Part shown: positions 34,352 to 44,799 of the stretch, piece by piece
Layout: each line of letters begins with the position of its first letter
Position numbering within the stretch: position 1 is the first letter of the stretch
Source: Lachnospiraceae bacterium
GTDB taxonomy: Bacteria > Bacillota > Clostridia > Lachnospirales > Lachnospiraceae
Reading direction: 5' to 3'
Length of the DNA: 64,000 nt
Assembly: GCA_015057585.1 (NCBI GenBank)
Contig: SVEF01000001.1
Location: 62,001-126,000, forward strand
Program-made: the position numbers and the translations under genes
The notes under the pieces: model-generated
The model's database searches: none
What the model was told of the DNA's origin: nothing
Seen by the model: the letters and a program-made list of their open reading frames with translations, nothing else

Positions 34352-37300
34352 ATGAATGCACCTACATTGATCGTCGGTCTCGGCGGAAAAGGTTCGGATA
34401 TCGCGTTACGTGTATCCAAGATGGTAAGTGAAGAGCAGCGCAAGCAGATTGGGTTTGTTGTATTTGATACCGACGTAAATGAATTACGTCAGATTAAAGA
34501 AGAAAACCCGCATGTTTACACGGTTCAGACTTCGACCAAGTTATCGGTTGGTGAGTACCTGGATATTGATACCCACTCGAGAGATACCTGGTTCCCGGTA
34601 AATGCTATTTTAAACAGTAAGACACTGACAGAAGGTGCCGGACAGGTACGTGCGGTATCCAGAATGGCATTTGAAACCGCTATCCGTGCAGGCAAGATGG
34701 AAACCTTACATAAGGCAATTGAAGATTTATATAAGTTAGAGGGTGAAGAGTACCAGCAGGCACTCAGAGTTATCATTGTAAGTTCCTTAGCAGGCGGTAC
34801 CGGTTCCGGTCTTATTCTTCCGGTAGCTCTTTACATTAAGAACTATCTGGCAACCAGATTCCGTCAGAGTGCAAACATTACCAGAGGCTTCTTCCTGTTA
34901 CCGGAAGTATTCTATGGTGTAATCCCTGGACAGGCAGAACGCAATAACTTAAAGAGTAATGCGTATGCAACCTTAAAGGAAATCGATGCATTCTTAATGA
35001 AGGGTGACTCCACATTACCTGAAAAGTACAGAAACAGCGTAAAGATGGAATTCCCGTGTGCAGCCTCCGGAGAATATGAAGAATATGATGTGAGACCGTT
35101 TGACTTCTGTTTCTTATTTGATGCACAGAACTCCGAGGGTAAGAAATTAAATTCCTTTAATGAATACTTAGACCATGCGGCTAACTGTATTTATGCACAG
35201 TCCATCGGTCCGATGAATAAGAGAAGTAACTCTTCCGAGGATAATACCATCCGTAAACTGTGTGCTGAGCGCGGTAGAAACCGTTATGCCGGTGCCGGTA
35301 CAGCAATGTTAATTTATCCGGTAGATGAGATTAAGCGTTATATGGGTCTTTCCTGGGCAACGGATGCACTTTCCAAGCAGTGGCTGACCTATGATAACAG
35401 ATTCAAGCAGGAGCAGAAGGCAAATGCACAGAAGAAGAAACAGGGCGTACGTGTCGCAGATGTAAGAGAGGACAAGTGTTATATCGGTTCTGTAGAGCAG
35501 TTAGCAAGCAATAAGGATCCGTTTGCAATGTCTATCGTAGAAGTTTGCGGTACCTATGACGAAGCAGGCATCGAAAGAATCTCCGATAAGTGGGATGAAT
35601 ATATTGCAGAATTAAAGAAGAAGATTGAAGTGGAGAATTCCTCCGGACAGAGTGAACTTGACAGTATTCGTGACCAGATTACAGGCTCCATGCAGTCGAT
35701 TGAACCTGGTGCAGGAGAAGAAGCATGGGCTGCTTATACGGAAGTTTATGGTAACTTAAAGAAGTATAAGACCATGATTCAGCGCCATGTCAACGATATG
35801 GCAGGCACGGTTGCTTATGCAATTTTCCATGCAAATGAAGAGAATGTTACCGGAAATAAGCAGAAGCATCAGCTTGAAAAGTATATGAGAAATGCCCAGG
35901 GTGAATTCATGCATCCGAATGCAGTAAGATATTTCCTGTATAAGGTATTAGAGGGTTTAAACAACGAGTACCAGATGGTACATAAAAACGTGGCGGATGC
36001 TGAAAAGTACTTTGATGAATTCGAGAGAAGCATCTTTGACGATACGGATACCGACAGAATTGAGACTGCGGATGATTTGGCAAAGACCAAGAAGGTATCG
36101 GTTGCCGACAGATTGCTGAAGCGCTTAAGCAGTGACCAGGAAGACCTGATTTCGGCATATTCGCTGTACTTGCAGACGGCAAACAAATACAGAGTAGACA
36201 CCATCTATGAGGCGGTACTGGAAGAGGGTATGACTTATGTCAGAAAGCTTTGTGAGGCTTTCCAGAGCTTTTACAGATCCTTTGACGGCAAACTTTCCGG
36301 CATGAGTCGTGAAGTGAAGTCCATCGAGAAGAAGTTTGACCGCATGAAGGGTACGGCAGCCAGATACGTTTGTGCATCTCCGACCTGCTTTACCAAGATG
36401 CTGGAGAAGATGCCGTACGGCGGTGGAAATATTTCCATTGGCAATGAACTTGCAGAGACGATTTACTCCAAGGTACATGCATATGCAATGATGCAGACCA
36501 GAGCAGATAACAATACGTACTTCAGCAACATTTTTGATGTAGATATTTTAGATTACTTTAAGAATATGCTGATGAGAGATTACAGTGATGAAATCGATAT
36601 TGATGTTATTACTGCGATTGAAAAGGAAGCAGAATACGAAAGAGGCATTTTTGACGATGCAAGCTTAGAACAGTATGTTGTGCATGCGTTCAATGAAGCA
36701 AAGGTACTTGCAGCTCCGTTTATCGAAAAGCCGATGGGTGAAGAGAAGGATCCGATTAACTCCTGTACCTTCAATAAGAGTCTGTTTGGAGAAGAGGATT
36801 CCCCAAGATCCCGCATGGTAGACAGAGAACTCAGAAGCTTCGGCGGTGAGCCGGACAATGATGTTCCGAAGAATATGATTATGTTCTATAAGTCCTTCTA
36901 CGGATTGCGTGCGAACGATTTAAGTAAGTTTGCTCCGCCACAGAAGGCAGAAACCTACAACAGGGTAGGCGGCGAATATTTCAAGGCATACTATGAACTG
37001 GTAAGCAAGATTCATCCGGTATCCGATAAGAGCCGTGTGATTACTCCTCATATCGACAGATGGTGGCACAACGTTGCCATGATGCCGGATTTGGATGAAG
37101 GAAATCAGGCAAGACAGGAAACCGAAATCTATGCGGCATTGTTTTGGGGTCTTGTGAATTCTTACATTGATATGGCAGAAACCGGTTATGGTCAGAAGAA
37201 TTACCGACTGAACGTGGAAGATGTGGACTTAGATGAGGATTCCAGTACATTGGTTGTTTCCAACGGTACACCTTGTGATAAGTTATACGAGGTCTGGGAT

Positions 37301-37816
37301 GCCCTTTCCATTTATCCGGAGCTGGTAACCAATATTTTGAGAAGAACCGAGGATGAAATTAAGGCACAGTTAAACGGAAATACGGCATTGGCAGAGAGCA
37401 GCCTGTATAAGGGTCTTGCAAGCTTCCGCATCAGAGAGTTTCCACTCTGCGGTGCGGAAAACAAAGTACGAAGTGTTTTGGATATCCCATTGTTAATTAA
37501 GAGAACCATGCTGTCCGAACTGTATAATGAAGAAAAGGTAATCAACATCCTTAAGGTTATGATTGCCGAACTTCAGAAGTATGTTGCAAGATTTTGCACT
37601 GCAAAGGAATATCCGGAAGTAGCAGGAAAGTTGATTCTCAGCCAGTTTGATAAGTTCCTGGAAGACATTGCATTAGAGAGCAATTGTTGGAAGGATGTAT
37701 ATCACGATTATCTCTTTATGAGAACTTGCAGCAATGTAGCTAAGACTTTAGAAGAGTTAGGCTTACGCGATGCGGCAGAAAATGTAAGAGAAAGAGCAAA
37801 GGAGCTCAGCAAATAA
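34352..37816 (+). CDS. Tubulin/FtsZ-superfamily GTPase-like protein (Tubulin_2 type)
   Basis: A 1154-aa protein with TTAGGAGG before ATG. The N-terminus NAPTLIVGLGGKGSDIALRV gives the T1 loop, VVFDTDVNEL the T3-like region, and SSLAGGTGSGLILPVALYI contains the tubulin signature GGTGSG at residues 148-153. A GTPase core of this kind is known in FtsZ, tubulin, TubZ and the large Tubulin_2 (PF13809) group. The remaining 900 residues are mainly helical, with no membrane segment. It is far longer than FtsZ (about 350-400). It may polymerise on the inner face of the membrane with the vWA and TM partners in this operon. GTP binding is a confident prediction; polymerisation is inference. Confidence 0.9.
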   Translation: MNAPTLIVGLGGKGSDIALRVSKMVSEEQRKQIGFVVFDTDVNELRQIKEENPHVYTVQTSTKLSVGEYLDIDTHSRDTWFPVNAILNSKTLTEGAGQVRAVSRMAFETAIRAGKMETLHKAIEDLYKLEGEEYQQALRVIIVSSLAGGTGSGLILPVALYIKNYLATRFRQSANITRGFFLLPEVFYGVIPGQAERNNLKSNAYATLKEIDAFLMKGDSTLPEKYRNSVKMEFPCAASGEYEEYDVRPFDFCFLFDAQNSEGKKLNSFNEYLDHAANCIYAQSIGPMNKRSNSSEDNTIRKLCAERGRNRYAGAGTAMLIYPVDEIKRYMGLSWATDALSKQWLTYDNRFKQEQKANAQKKKQGVRVADVREDKCYIGSVEQLASNKDPFAMSIVEVCGTYDEAGIERISDKWDEYIAELKKKIEVENSSGQSELDSIRDQITGSMQSIEPGAGEEAWAAYTEVYGNLKKYKTMIQRHVNDMAGTVAYAIFHANEENVTGNKQKHQLEKYMRNAQGEFMHPNAVRYFLYKVLEGLNNEYQMVHKNVADAEKYFDEFERSIFDDTDTDRIETADDLAKTKKVSVADRLLKRLSSDQEDLISAYSLYLQTANKYRVDTIYEAVLEEGMTYVRKLCEAFQSFYRSFDGKLSGMSREVKSIEKKFDRMKGTAARYVCASPTCFTKMLEKMPYGGGNISIGNELAETIYSKVHAYAMMQTRADNNTYFSNIFDVDILDYFKNMLMRDYSDEIDIDVITAIEKEAEYERGIFDDASLEQYVVHAFNEAKVLAAPFIEKPMGEEKDPINSCTFNKSLFGEEDSPRSRMVDRELRSFGGEPDNDVPKNMIMFYKSFYGLRANDLSKFAPPQKAETYNRVGGEYFKAYYELVSKIHPVSDKSRVITPHIDRWWHNVAMMPDLDEGNQARQETEIYAALFWGLVNSYIDMAETGYGQKNYRLNVEDVDLDEDSSTLVVSNGTPCDKLYEVWDALSIYPELVTNILRRTEDEIKAQLNGNTALAESSLYKGLASFRIREFPLCGAENKVRSVLDIPLLIKRTMLSELYNEEKVINILKVMIAELQKYVARFCTAKEYPEVAGKLILSQFDKFLEDIALESNCWKDVYHDYLFMRTCSNVAKTLEELGLRDAAENVRERAKELSK

Positions 37817-37842
37817 TTCTGTAAGAAAAGGTGGTGAAATTT

Positions 37843-39789
37843 GTGTATTCTGTATTAATACAAAACAAAAAAACGATGGAATCGTTTCATGAGTTTCATC
37901 CACTGTTTTTAGAGACATTGGGAAAGGATATTGTTCTTTGCCGGTGGTTGGAAGCGGGGACAACAATTGATACGGCATTGCCGGAACTCAGTCAATTGAC
38001 GGATTCGGTAGAAAGATGGCGTGCAATTATTGTCCACGTGGAAGACGAGGAGGAAATGAAAAAATATGAAAGGCATCCGGACAATCCGTATGACTTTCTT
38101 ATCAATTCTTCAAAGGCAGATGCAACAAAGGAGAGCCCGGTGCCTTTGATTCGATTGACACATATGTTGGGCGGAGTTCCCGCCCCGGAAATTGAGTATG
38201 AAAGCCGTGTAGTTGCAGAAAAAGCCAAAGTACCGAGAACGATTTATGTTCCGAAACCGCGCGGTGAGGAAACACGTTTGCACGCAGAACTTTTAGAGCG
38301 GTATGATTTCAACGGTAAATTGCCGACGGAAATCATTGTAATCACGTTACGGCTTAGAAAAAAAGAGCAAATGGACCCGACACGAAGAACGTGGAATCCG
38401 TTACAGGAATCCAAAAGTTCGGAGTTTTGGCGAAGGAATAATTATCCGGGAAAATGCAGATTTGTTGTTTGCGACTATATTAACGAAGGTGTAATACAGA
38501 AGAGAGCAGATATGTTTTCCTTCTGGACCAGCGTTTTGCTCCTTGCGACAAACGATATTGATTCCAGCTCTCTGCAGGCATACCGTTTGTATACCATGAA
38601 GGTTCATTACAATAAGTTTATTATGGAAGAAACCTTTAAGTATAAGGCAAAGACGTTGCGTGGGGTACGGAGATACATCAATTACGAATTGGATAAGGAC
38701 ATCAAGAAAAAGAATGCGGTCAGAAAAGAACTTCCGCCTTATGCAGACTATTCGGTATCTGTCGATTCCGGTTATCCGAGCCGTTCGGACGTTGTAGTTG
38801 ACACGGGAGAATTCAAACTGAGTGCGCGAAGTGAGTCTGCGGAAAAAGAGAAGTGGAGAAAACTGAGCCTTGAAGCAGAGGAAAAACTGGAGGATGCGTT
38901 TAAGCAGGCGGAACGTGTTTTGGAAGAGCGTGCGGATGAAATACGGTATCACAGTAAGATTAAAACAGAGGACCGGATTGAGATTCAGCCTTTGGACCGA
39001 TTCCAGATGGAAGATGTCAATACCGACTTGTTTACGCTGTACGGTAAAATCTTAGAGAAACAGAATAATCTGCCGCGTCTTCAGTTGGGTAAGAAGACGA
39101 AAACAGCGGAGCGTTCCGGAAATGTAAAGAATGCGGTGACAGCGCGTATTACGAAGGGCTGGGTTATGGATATTGTCCTGATACTTTTGGGGCTTTTGGT
39201 CCTTTCACTGATTCCGGCGGTGCTGTTTACGTATTTTCTCGGCATGGGAAAGACGCTTGGTACGGTGCTTGTTACACTTGCTTTGCTGCTTGCATTTTTG
39301 ATTTTGCTGTTTATTCTTTTGAAGTTCCAAAGACACAGGTTCATCAAGAAAATTATCGCTTACAATGATGTGTTAGAGGATAATTTACATGAACTTGTGG
39401 AAAACCTGACAAAATATCAGGAATTTGTAGGAGATGTGGTTTCTTATGCCAGAGGCAAGAATTATCTGGAACTTCTGCGTCAAAGAATGTATATGTTAGC
39501 AAATACCTATAGCAAATACGAGATTCATTTAAGAGCCACAAATGCATTTTTAGATAAAATCGCACGATGGGCAGCCGCATTTTATATTCCGTTAACGTCA
39601 GAGTATGAAGAGGATGAAGAGGTTGAGATTGATTTGGATGCTGTTCCAAACTACAACCACATGTATACCTTCGAAACGGACTGGGAACATCAGGTGCCGT
39701 TTAACCAGACGGGGGATTATATGAACGCACCGTTCCATTTTATTGAGCGGGTAGAAATCAAGAGAGAGGAGTTGTACGAAGATGCGTGA
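37843..39789 (+). CDS. Two-TM protein of the tubulin-like system
   Basis: A 648-aa protein. GTG 37843 is chosen because AAGGTGGTG ends six bases before it, giving MYSVLIQNKKTMESFHEFH; upstream GTG codons fall inside the ribosome site. The N-terminal domain of about 120 residues has alternating strands and helices (KDIVLCRWLEAG, WRAIIVHVEDEEEM). A charged middle follows. Two adjacent membrane helices lie at about 441-465 and 471-495 (IVLILLGLLVLSLIPAVLF and TVLVTLALLLAFLILLFI). The cytosolic C-terminal part is helical and ends REELYEDA. It probably anchors the tubulin-like protein or its filament to the membrane, an inference from position. The start of the next gene overlaps its stop by eight bases. 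No known family recognised. Confidence 0.85.
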   Translation: MYSVLIQNKKTMESFHEFHPLFLETLGKDIVLCRWLEAGTTIDTALPELSQLTDSVERWRAIIVHVEDEEEMKKYERHPDNPYDFLINSSKADATKESPVPLIRLTHMLGGVPAPEIEYESRVVAEKAKVPRTIYVPKPRGEETRLHAELLERYDFNGKLPTEIIVITLRLRKKEQMDPTRRTWNPLQESKSSEFWRRNNYPGKCRFVVCDYINEGVIQKRADMFSFWTSVLLLATNDIDSSSLQAYRLYTMKVHYNKFIMEETFKYKAKTLRGVRRYINYELDKDIKKKNAVRKELPPYADYSVSVDSGYPSRSDVVVDTGEFKLSARSESAEKEKWRKLSLEAEEKLEDAFKQAERVLEERADEIRYHSKIKTEDRIEIQPLDRFQMEDVNTDLFTLYGKILEKQNNLPRLQLGKKTKTAERSGNVKNAVTARITKGWVMDIVLILLGLLVLSLIPAVLFTYFLGMGKTLGTVLVTLALLLAFLILLFILLKFQRHRFIKKIIAYNDVLEDNLHELVENLTKYQEFVGDVVSYARGKNYLELLRQRMYMLANTYSKYEIHLRATNAFLDKIARWAAAFYIPLTSEYEEDEEVEIDLDAVPNYNHMYTFETDWEHQVPFNQTGDYMNAPFHFIERVEIKREELYEDA

Positions 39790-42700
39790 GTTTTTGACAA
39801 GAATCGGGACAACGATTGCGATTATCGCAGTCTGTACCTTAGCGCAGTGTCTTACGAATACAAAGAAAAAAGACAGAAGTAAGCAGACCGTACTTCCTCT
39901 GGTGGCAATTTTATATTACGTTGTCGCCGTTACGGCAAGCTTTGTTTTGCTGTTAAAGATTGAGCGGTTTTTAGAAATATTGGAAAAGCTGATCAGTATG
40001 TTTGATTTGTGTTCGGTTGTGATTTTCAATGTGGCACTTTATGCAGGATATCTTGCAATCAAGAGTGTGGCTTACGGACTTTGCCTGATTATTTTCCGTA
40101 CCATCCGTTTCCCGGGACTTACGGAGTTCTTCTACGAGTATGACCAGGAGTACAATGAGTGGTTTTTACAGGAACGTTGGGCAAACGTATACCGGTTGTT
40201 TAAGTGGTTTACCATTGTCGGTACGGTATTTTGCGGTACGGCAATCGGAGTCATTTGGCATCTCGGATATGAGTCGCAGTATTATACCTGTATTTTCCCG
40301 GTCGTTGTACAGATTGTAGTAGCTGAAATCTTTTGTTTCCTGGGCGGATATACGAAATCGACCTATGAACATGAGGTTATCGGTGAAGACAGTCATGCGC
40401 AGAAAATCAGTAATTTCTATAAAATCAGGGAAATATTAGAAAAGACATTTCCGCGAGAAGTGTTGACAGCAAGCACAGGATCGGAGTATTCGTATGCTTC
40501 CGGTGTCATCGATTTATTAAAGCAGTTGGAAGAGTCGGATGAGACAAATGAAAAGATAGTATCAGAGTATTTCAAATTCGGTGAAGGAGAAGAAGAATAC
40601 GATGTTGACTGTATTCAGGCAACATTAAAACTGCTGAAACATGAAAATGTTGTATTTTTCAATCCGTTCTATCGGGATTTGGGAAAATACCTGGCACTTC
40701 CTTTCATGAATTCTCTTCTGGCAGGGAAAAAATGTCTGGTTATAGTGGGACGTTCTTCTACAAGAGAAGATATTAAGCTTTGGCTGGAGGAAATGCTGAA
40801 GGATCACGCAAAAATCCAGTCGCTGTGGCGTGTACGGGAATTGTCCTCACATGAACCGGAGTGTGAAGTCGGAATTTTAAACTTCTCACAATTATATGAT
40901 TTAAGAATTATTGAAAAAAATAGAGAATTTTTAAAGGATGTCGGTTTTGTATTTATATTAGAACCGTCTCTGATTGTAAATACCGGCCAGGTTGGTGTCA
41001 GCATTCTGGCACAGCAGATGGTAAACATCGGAGAGAAGCCGGTATATTGCATTGCGGACCGTTTGGTAGATGGACTGGTGGATACGATGTCCCATCTTCT
41101 TCAGACGGAAATCACGGAAGTGGTTGCTCCGCCGGTTTCCAGAAACATCCATACCGCAATGGCATGGAATGCTGACGGAGATTATTTAAGACAACGATTG
41201 TTCGGAAAGCAGACACATTATCTTGGTAATGGTGTGGAACTTGCAGCCGTAGCGGTAAAGAACCAGATTCCGAAGGTCATCTGGTTTGGTGAGTCAAAGG
41301 TGCCGCTTCGTGATATCAAGTGGATTGCAAGCCAGTGTTATCCGGTATTGTGTAAGTACATGAATATTCCGATACAGCAGCAGGCATTCTGGGAGAAACT
41401 TCAGTTTGTTTCGAATATCTGGAGTGTTCCGGAAGAGGACGAGCAGTTTGTCATTGCCGAAGACGAATTTATTAGTATTTTCAGTACTTTAAGAACATTT
41501 CTTTCCAGAGGAAAGAGACAGACATTTGTCAATGTCCTTTCGGAAAATTATCTGCTGAGAGACTATATGAGACATAATCCGCAGATGTTTGCAACGAATC
41601 CGAATGCCATTCCTTCTTTGGTGCCGGATTATGCAAAGACGGAGAGAAATACGTTACTTAAATTAATCTTAAATATGACATACCGCGCAGTAACGGAAGA
41701 GGAAATCATTAGTGAATTCCATCTGGTTGGACTTGATACGAACGATGCTTTCCATACGATATCCAGCCTTCTTACAAAGTATACCTATGCGACGGATGAT
41801 ATCTTTGATATTCAGACTGTAAGAGGGGAATTTGACGGTGTTTCCGTAACATCACAAAATTATTACAGGGTTGTTCCGGAAAAGTTCCAGATGTACTTTG
41901 GTGAGGTTTTACAGAATGCATACTACATCTGTGAAGAAGAAGTCGATGGCAGCGAGTATTTGGATTCCAAACTGATGGGACATGTTACTCAGACGATTCT
42001 TCCGGGTCAGTTCGTTACATACGAAGGAAAATACTACCTGGTAAAGCATATTTCTTCAATCAATGGTGTTGTATTGCGAAGAGCATCCAACCTGTTCCAT
42101 GGAAGAAAATATTACAGACAGATCAGAGAGTATCGTTTTTCTGAAAATGCAACAGAAGAGATTGTCAACTCTAAGACCGTTATGGGAGTAGAAGTTACTG
42201 TATTCCGTACAGACTTTAGTGTAGCCACAACCGGTTACCTTGAGATGAACAACAACAACGATTTACGCTCTGCAAGGGTACATGATTTTTCAAATGACCC
42301 GTCTGTAGATATCTACACAAGAAGATATCACAATAAAGCGGTACTTCGTGTGCAGATGCCGAATAGTAATTCTAAGGTACGTTATACCATTTGTATGCTG
42401 TTATCCGAGATTTTTAAGTCGATTTTCCCGAATGCATGGCAGTACCTTGCTGTGACTTCGGAGATGCCGGATGATATCGACGGCATGCTGAATCATATGG
42501 TTTATAGCGTATCCGGAGACGTAAATCCGGAATATATCTATATCATTGAGGACAGTGAATTAGACCTTGGTTTGCTGGATGCAGTAGAAAAGAACCTGGT
42601 ATCTTTATTGGAACTTGTTACCGACTTCATCACCTGGCATTTTGAAAAGATGAGAGAACCGGCAGAGAAAGATCCGGAAATTCATACCGTGGAATTCCCG

Positions 42701-44182
42701 CCGAAGCCGAAAAAGAAGAATAAACTCTTGGAAAAGATCAAGAAAATTCTTCGTTTGGGCAAGAAGGAGGAAAACTCGGATACTCAGACGGAGTCCGCTG
42801 AGGATGGTGTAACTGAAGAGACTTCTGAGGCTACGTCGGAAACACTTTCCAAGAAAGAAGCAAAGGCAGCAAAGAAGCGGGAGCGTAAAGAAACCAGAGA
42901 AAAGAAGAAGCAGGAAAGAAAACAGGCAAAGGCTGAAAAGAAATTGCAGAAAGAAAAAGAACGTGCAGAGAAGAAATTACAGAAAAAGCGTAAAAAACAG
43001 GGCACAGAGGAAGAAGTAGCAGAAGAACAGGAACAGCTTCCTGAGGAAACAGAAACTACGGAAACCGCGGAGGTTGCAGAGGTTGAGGAAACTGTTGAAG
43101 AAGCAGTTGCAGCAACAGCGGAAGACGCAGAAACTATAGAGCCTGTAGCTGCAGAAATTCCGGTAGAACCGGAAACAGAGTCTGTGCCGATTGTGCAGCC
43201 TGAATTTAAGGTTTCTGAAGGCTGGAGCCCGAATGGTGAGAAACCGGATTACGGTAAGTTAGACGGTACGGATATCTTTGATGAAACCAGCGGTAAAGCG
43301 GCAGAAGAAGGCTTTGAGGAATTCTTTGAAGCAGCAGGAATGCCGGCTGGTGAAAAGAGCCGTTACCAGGAAGAGTGTTATCTGAAGTTTGGTTTTGATG
43401 AAATTGATGCCAGATTGAAACTGGATGAAGTGCGTACGTATCTGACCTTGCACGGATTTGCTGACAATGCTCTTTTGAAGGCAAGAAGACGTGAACCATT
43501 TGAAGAGACAATTCTTGATATGGATGCGACCAATCATTGTGATTTCTGTCAGAAACCGTTAAGCGGAGTCAGTTATGAAAAACTGACAGATGGCAGAATC
43601 CGTTGTAACGATTGTAGTTCCACGGCAATTGTTTCTGTAGAGGCATTCAGAGAATTGTTTTTCCAGTCGTTGCAGATGATGGAAAGTTTCTTTGCAATCG
43701 AGTTCAAGGTGCCGATTAAGGTAAAGACCCTGGATGCAAAGAATATCGCACGCGGAGCCGGCAGTGTGTATGAGCCGACGACAGCAGTTGCTGCCCGTGT
43801 ACTTGGTTATGCACAGCGCAAGGACGGTATGTTCTATCTGAATGTAGAAAATGGTAGTCCTCGTCTGGCCACACTGACTACGATGGTGCATGAGATGACA
43901 CATATCTGGCAATATGTCAACTGGAAGGATTCCGAAATCAAAAAGGCATATCCGGACAAGTGGCAGAGAGATATTGTCTATGAAGGTATGGCCATGTGGG
44001 TACAGGTACAGTATCTGTATCTCATCGGAGAAGAGTCTTATGCGAAGCAGGAAGAAGCATATGCTATGCTGAGGGAAGATGCTTATGGTATCGGATTCCG
44101 TATGTGCTGTGAGAAGTATCCGCTCATTAAGGACTCTTCGCTGGTAACACATACGCCGTTCAATCATTTTCCACCTCTTTAA
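39782..44182 (+). CDS. Five-TM protein with degenerate helicase-like region, zinc ribbon and HExxH zincin domain
   Basis: A 1466-aa protein, ATG overlapping the previous gene. Five membrane segments lie within the first 195 residues. Residues about 290-980 form a large cytosolic region. Its order recalls an SF2 helicase (NPFYRDLGKYLALPF, VIVGRSSTREDI, FVFILEPSLIVNTGQVG, YCIADRL), but P-loop and DEAD residues are lost, and a late IYIIEDSELDLGLLDAV resembles the DUF1998 region. A Lys/Glu-rich linker (about 980-1150) follows. Then a four-Cys ribbon (CDFC 1253-1256, CNDC 1275-1278) and a metallopeptidase-like domain with HEMTH at 1370-1374 and a third-ligand Glu at about 1401. Catalysis by the zincin part is plausible. 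The helicase reading is inference only. This gene is the largest of the operon. Confidence 0.85.
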   Translation: MREFLTRIGTTIAIIAVCTLAQCLTNTKKKDRSKQTVLPLVAILYYVVAVTASFVLLLKIERFLEILEKLISMFDLCSVVIFNVALYAGYLAIKSVAYGLCLIIFRTIRFPGLTEFFYEYDQEYNEWFLQERWANVYRLFKWFTIVGTVFCGTAIGVIWHLGYESQYYTCIFPVVVQIVVAEIFCFLGGYTKSTYEHEVIGEDSHAQKISNFYKIREILEKTFPREVLTASTGSEYSYASGVIDLLKQLEESDETNEKIVSEYFKFGEGEEEYDVDCIQATLKLLKHENVVFFNPFYRDLGKYLALPFMNSLLAGKKCLVIVGRSSTREDIKLWLEEMLKDHAKIQSLWRVRELSSHEPECEVGILNFSQLYDLRIIEKNREFLKDVGFVFILEPSLIVNTGQVGVSILAQQMVNIGEKPVYCIADRLVDGLVDTMSHLLQTEITEVVAPPVSRNIHTAMAWNADGDYLRQRLFGKQTHYLGNGVELAAVAVKNQIPKVIWFGESKVPLRDIKWIASQCYPVLCKYMNIPIQQQAFWEKLQFVSNIWSVPEEDEQFVIAEDEFISIFSTLRTFLSRGKRQTFVNVLSENYLLRDYMRHNPQMFATNPNAIPSLVPDYAKTERNTLLKLILNMTYRAVTEEEIISEFHLVGLDTNDAFHTISSLLTKYTYATDDIFDIQTVRGEFDGVSVTSQNYYRVVPEKFQMYFGEVLQNAYYICEEEVDGSEYLDSKLMGHVTQTILPGQFVTYEGKYYLVKHISSINGVVLRRASNLFHGRKYYRQIREYRFSENATEEIVNSKTVMGVEVTVFRTDFSVATTGYLEMNNNNDLRSARVHDFSNDPSVDIYTRRYHNKAVLRVQMPNSNSKVRYTICMLLSEIFKSIFPNAWQYLAVTSEMPDDIDGMLNHMVYSVSGDVNPEYIYIIEDSELDLGLLDAVEKNLVSLLELVTDFITWHFEKMREPAEKDPEIHTVEFPPKPKKKNKLLEKIKKILRLGKKEENSDTQTESAEDGVTEETSEATSETLSKKEAKAAKKRERKETREKKKQERKQAKAEKKLQKEKERAEKKLQKKRKKQGTEEEVAEEQEQLPEETETTETAEVAEVEETVEEAVAATAEDAETIEPVAAEIPVEPETESVPIVQPEFKVSEGWSPNGEKPDYGKLDGTDIFDETSGKAAEEGFEEFFEAAGMPAGEKSRYQEECYLKFGFDEIDARLKLDEVRTYLTLHGFADNALLKARRREPFEETILDMDATNHCDFCQKPLSGVSYEKLTDGRIRCNDCSSTAIVSVEAFRELFFQSLQMMESFFAIEFKVPIKVKTLDAKNIARGAGSVYEPTTAVAARVLGYAQRKDGMFYLNVENGSPRLATLTTMVHEMTHIWQYVNWKDSEIKKAYPDKWQRDIVYEGMAMWVQVQYLYLIGEESYAKQEEAYAMLREDAYGIGFRMCCEKYPLIKDSSLVTHTPFNHFPPL

Positions 44183-44206
44183 TAACCGGAAAGCGGGGTG
44201 AATCCT

Positions 44207-44785
44207 ATGGAATCATTACTTGATATATACGGTGACATCTCTCAGGAGGTGAAACGTATTTTAGACCGGATTGCAGGTGTGGAAAAACAGATTCAGGAAC
44301 TGAAACAACAGCGGATGAGTGAATATATCGAACGGATTAGTCACTTGAGAAGTCAATTGATAAAGATTGACGAATATGAGGTAATCATTCAAGGGTATAT
44401 TCAGATGGCAGAAGCAGGCTTGTCCAGTAAGAATGTGTTAACGATTGAAGCACCTCCGGGCTACAAAGTAAATTTAAACAGATTGCGTCAGTGGGCCTTA
44501 AAAATTGATCCGTTAGCATTAGAGGATCCGGAGATGCCGGACGATCCGTATGCGCAGAAATTACTTGCGGTTGCTTTATGTGATCTTCGTTTTCTGGAGC
44601 AGAAAAAAGTGGAGTTTAAATGTCGAATTGTTGAACTTGAAGAAGAGATGGCGAACGAAACGACAGATGATATCAAAGCACTGGAAGAAAAACATCGCAA
44701 ACTCGAGAAAGAGTTGCAGGATTACGGATGCAGTGAAGAGGTTCTGCGTCTGGTGAAAGAAATGAGTTTAAAAAACGTAACATAA
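44207..44785 (+). CDS. Small helical cytosolic protein, last gene of the tubulin-like system
   Basis: A 192-aa protein. ATG 44207 is preferred over the in-frame GTG 44198, since GGGGTG at 44195-44200 is the likely ribosome site. It has no membrane segment. Residues about 5-60 (VKRILDRIAGVEKQIQELKQQ) and about 125-185 (LEQKKVEFKCRIVELEEEM, IKALEEKHRKLEKELQDYG) are strongly helical and charged, likely coiled coil, separated by a Pro-rich part (APPGYKV, DPEMPDDPYA). It could bridge partners or bind filaments. It lies 24 bases after the zincin gene and before a strong terminator, so it is the last gene of the operon. No family recognised. Confidence 0.82.
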   Translation: MESLLDIYGDISQEVKRILDRIAGVEKQIQELKQQRMSEYIERISHLRSQLIKIDEYEVIIQGYIQMAEAGLSSKNVLTIEAPPGYKVNLNRLRQWALKIDPLALEDPEMPDDPYAQKLLAVALCDLRFLEQKKVEFKCRIVELEEEMANETTDDIKALEEKHRKLEKELQDYGCSEEVLRLVKEMSLKNVT

Positions 44786-44799
44786 TAAATGTACATCCG

